Made by a program: the position numbers and the translations under genes. The notes beneath the pieces are model-generated. The model did not search any database and was not told where the DNA came from. It saw only the letters and a list, made by a program, of their open reading frames with translations. A DNA stretch of 7,209 nt, taken from contig WFMY01000040.1 of NCBI GenBank assembly GCA_015488855.1, positions 1-7,209 of the forward strand, given 5' to 3'. The stretch is from Helicobacteraceae bacterium (GTDB taxonomy: Bacteria; Campylobacterota; Campylobacteria; Campylobacterales; Sulfurimonadaceae). Positions 5,040 through 7,209 of this stretch are shown piece after piece (positions within the stretch are counted from its first letter, which is position 1; each line of letters opens with the position of its first letter).

Positions 5040-7209
5040 ATGAAACAACTTTTAGACTTTTTTCGTTCGATGAAAACAATGGTAGTTCTAATGCTAATCT
5101 TTGCATTTTCTATAGGATATGCAACATTTGTTGAAAATGACTATGGAACAATGACAGCTAAAGCTGATATATACAACGCTAGATGGTTTGAACTACTTTT
5201 ATTAATGCTTACACTCAATCTCATATTAAATATTTTCAGGTATAAAATGTTCACAAAAAAGAAGATACCTTTGTTTATCTTCCATGTATCCTTCATCATC
5301 ATCCTTATTGGTGCTGCAATCACTCGATTTGTTGGTTATGAGGGTAGTATGCACATACGCGAAGGTGCATCAACAAACTCGATGTTAAGTTCAGATACTT
5401 ACTTTAGCGTTCAAGCACAGTCTAACTCAGATAAGGCAGAAGTGATTCAAGATGTTTATCTATCAAAAAAATCTTCTAACTCTTTGAGTGCATCTTTAGA
5501 TCTAGCTGGTAAAAAAGTAGAGGTGCATTTGACACACTACATTCCAGATGCCATAGAAAAAACTGTTGAGTCAAAAGATGGCTCAGCAATATTAGAGCTA
5601 ATGGTTACAGGAAGTACAAAAGGGCAAAGGGTAACTCTTAAAGAGGGTGAGTCTTATGACTCTGGTACATTTATTTTAGATTTTAACTCTGGTAAAAAGT
5701 TTTTAAAAAATGCAATTAATATATTTGTAACAAATGGTAAACTCTACATGGACCATCCAAAACCCTTAAAATATCTTAAGATGAATGACAAAACAAGTGG
5801 TGATTTGGTTCCAAACACAAAAGAGATTTTCAACAACAGAACTTTATACTCAACTCAAGCAGGAGGATTTGTTCTAAGAAAGTTTTACCCACATGCAAAA
5901 AAAGAGATTGTATCAGATCCACATGCTTCTGCAATGCGACCAGGGTATGACGGGATGAGATTTAAAATAAATGTAGGTGAGACAAGCAAGAATGTCCTCA
6001 TCTATGGTCAACCAGGAAGAATCGGAAAAAAGTATATTTATGAGGTAAATGGTGTCAAGGTCACTTTAGCGTATGGCGCAAAAAAGATAACTTTACCTTT
6101 TAGTATCTATCTTAAAAAATTTGAGTTAGAGAGATACCCTGGATCTATGAGCCCTGCTTCGTATGCAAGTGAAGTAGAACTCATAGATAATCAAGAGAAT
6201 ATACGAATGGATTATAAAATCTATATGAATCATATCTTAGAGCATCGAGGATATAGATTTTTCCAATCATCTTATGATCAAGATGAAAAAGGGACAATTC
6301 TTTCAGTCAATAATGACCCAGGGACACTTCCAACATATATAGGCTATATCCTCTTAGCTATAGGGATGTTTTGGTCACTCTTTTCAAAACAAAATAGATT
6401 CTCTAAGCTTGCAAAAAAAGCAAAAGATGCAAGAATGAAAAATCTTACTACTGTGCTTGTAGCATTAACTGTACTCTTTAGTGCTACATCGGGTGTGGCA
6501 AGCGAGATAAATCCAACGATCAAGACCATACTTTCCTATAACAAAGCCCATGCGAAAAAATTTGGTACTTTGATAGTTCAAGATAGTGGAGGACGCATGA
6601 AGCCACTAGATACTCTCTCAACAGAGATTTTAGCAAAAATTCATCGTTCAAATAGTATTGAAATCGCTAACAAATCTCTCAGTGCCAATCAAGTAATTTT
6701 AGGGATGATGATAACACCTGAAGCTTATAGAGATGTAAAGATGATTCGTACAAAAAATAAAGAGATAAACAAAATCATAGGAGCAAAACTCGATGCAAAG
6801 TATGCTTCTTTTTCACAGTTCTTTTCTGATAAAAAGAGCTTAAATGGGTATAAACTAGCAACACTTGTTGACAATGCTGTAAGAAAAGAACCAAAACATA
6901 GGGATATGCTTGATAAAGTTGTTCTTAAAGTTGATGAACGAGTAAATATTGCATACTCTGTTTATACGGGAAGACTTCTAAAGATTTGGCCTAAACCAAA
7001 TGATATTACAAACAAATGGTTTGCCACGATAGAAGCCTTGCAAACTTTTACTCCTGACAATGGTATTCGCGTAAGAAATTTAGCATTTGAATACTTCTCA
7101 TCCATCGACAAAGCACTCAAAGATGGTAACTGGAGTCCTGCTAATGATGCTCTTGATAAGATCATCAAATATCAAAAGTTTTACGGTAAGGAAGTGTATC
7201 CAAGTGACA
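5040..7209 (+). CDS. ccsBA: CcsBA (ResB-CcsA fusion), System II cytochrome c heme lyase/exporter, 3' end outside window
   Basis: The frame is open for 723 codons from ATG 5040 to the window edge without a stop. It starts after ribosome site AAGGGA (5025-5030). The protein moves heme across the inner membrane and attaches it to CxxCH cysteines of apocytochromes in the periplasm. The ResB half shows TM1 (about 13-34, after the FRSMKT start), TM2 (about 50-66) and TM3 (about 75-96). H82 in TM3 fits the transmembrane heme-ligand His known in Helicobacter CcsBA. A large periplasmic domain (about 97-430) and TM4 (433-452) follow. A fifth hydrophobic segment (468-487) precedes a second periplasmic stretch with GRMKPLDTLSTEI, typical of the region before CcsA in fused forms. 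The tryptophan-rich WWD heme-handling domain and CcsA helices must lie beyond the edge; fused homologues are roughly 900-1100 residues. A fusion is therefore inferred, not fully seen. Confidence 0.88.
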   Translation, partial: MKQLLDFFRSMKTMVVLMLIFAFSIGYATFVENDYGTMTAKADIYNARWFELLLLMLTLNLILNIFRYKMFTKKKIPLFIFHVSFIIILIGAAITRFVGYEGSMHIREGASTNSMLSSDTYFSVQAQSNSDKAEVIQDVYLSKKSSNSLSASLDLAGKKVEVHLTHYIPDAIEKTVESKDGSAILELMVTGSTKGQRVTLKEGESYDSGTFILDFNSGKKFLKNAINIFVTNGKLYMDHPKPLKYLKMNDKTSGDLVPNTKEIFNNRTLYSTQAGGFVLRKFYPHAKKEIVSDPHASAMRPGYDGMRFKINVGETSKNVLIYGQPGRIGKKYIYEVNGVKVTLAYGAKKITLPFSIYLKKFELERYPGSMSPASYASEVELIDNQENIRMDYKIYMNHILEHRGYRFFQSSYDQDEKGTILSVNNDPGTLPTYIGYILLAIGMFWSLFSKQNRFSKLAKKAKDARMKNLTTVLVALTVLFSATSGVASEINPTIKTILSYNKAHAKKFGTLIVQDSGGRMKPLDTLSTEILAKIHRSNSIEIANKSLSANQVILGMMITPEAYRDVKMIRTKNKEINKIIGAKLDAKYASFSQFFSDKKSLNGYKLATLVDNAVRKEPKHRDMLDKVVLKVDERVNIAYSVYTGRLLKIWPKPNDITNKWFATIEALQTFTPDNGIRVRNLAFEYFSSIDKALKDGNWSPANDALDKIIKYQKFYGKEVYPSD

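Noticed and set aside
1..7209. Mobile element, defence system, CRISPR array or other novel cassette
   Set aside because: No transposase, integrase, direct-repeat array, tRNA or attachment-like duplication is visible, and the genes are chromosomal types with uniform strand and composition.

Overview
The window is AT-rich DNA with every supportable gene on the + strand. It reads as chromosome of a Campylobacterota (Epsilonproteobacteria) bacterium, most likely a free-living Sulfurimonas/Sulfuricurvum/Arcobacter-type organism. The evidence is a FlgS-type cytoplasmic flagellar histidine kinase, a fused ResB-CcsA (CcsBA, System II) cytochrome c assembly protein of the kind found in this phylum, and the overall base composition. 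The genus call is inference.

Layout. Positions 1-89 are the last codons of glmS. A short AT-rich gap (90-172) with a possible promoter follows. Next come five closely packed genes that look like one transcription unit: a membrane diguanylate cyclase with a periplasmic CxxCH (c-type heme) sensor domain (173-2032), an M18 zinc aminopeptidase (2059-3312), the sensor kinase FlgS (3319-4305), an unrecognised 104-residue protein (4335-4649) and a 94-residue protein resembling the DUF2249/TusA-like fold (4663-4947). Gaps between them are 26, 6, 29 and 13 bases. A hairpin terminator candidate (4962-4991) and a perfect TATAAT (5007-5012) then separate this unit from ccsBA. That gene starts at 5040 and runs off the right edge still open, with 723 codons visible.

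How the genes may work together. The diguanylate cyclase should convert a periplasmic redox or gas signal into c-di-GMP. FlgS, two genes downstream, controls sigma-54 flagellar genes through its partner FlgR, which is not in this window. An operon joining the two would tie a heme-sensed signal to the motile/sessile decision; this is inferred from gene order only. CcsBA is the machinery that attaches heme to CxxCH motifs, so it should be needed to mature the sensor domain of the cyclase. I see no tRNA, rRNA, CRISPR array, insertion sequence or defence cassette. The content is ordinary chromosomal housekeeping and signalling, and its most interesting parts are the multi-sensor cyclase and the two small uncharacterised proteins.
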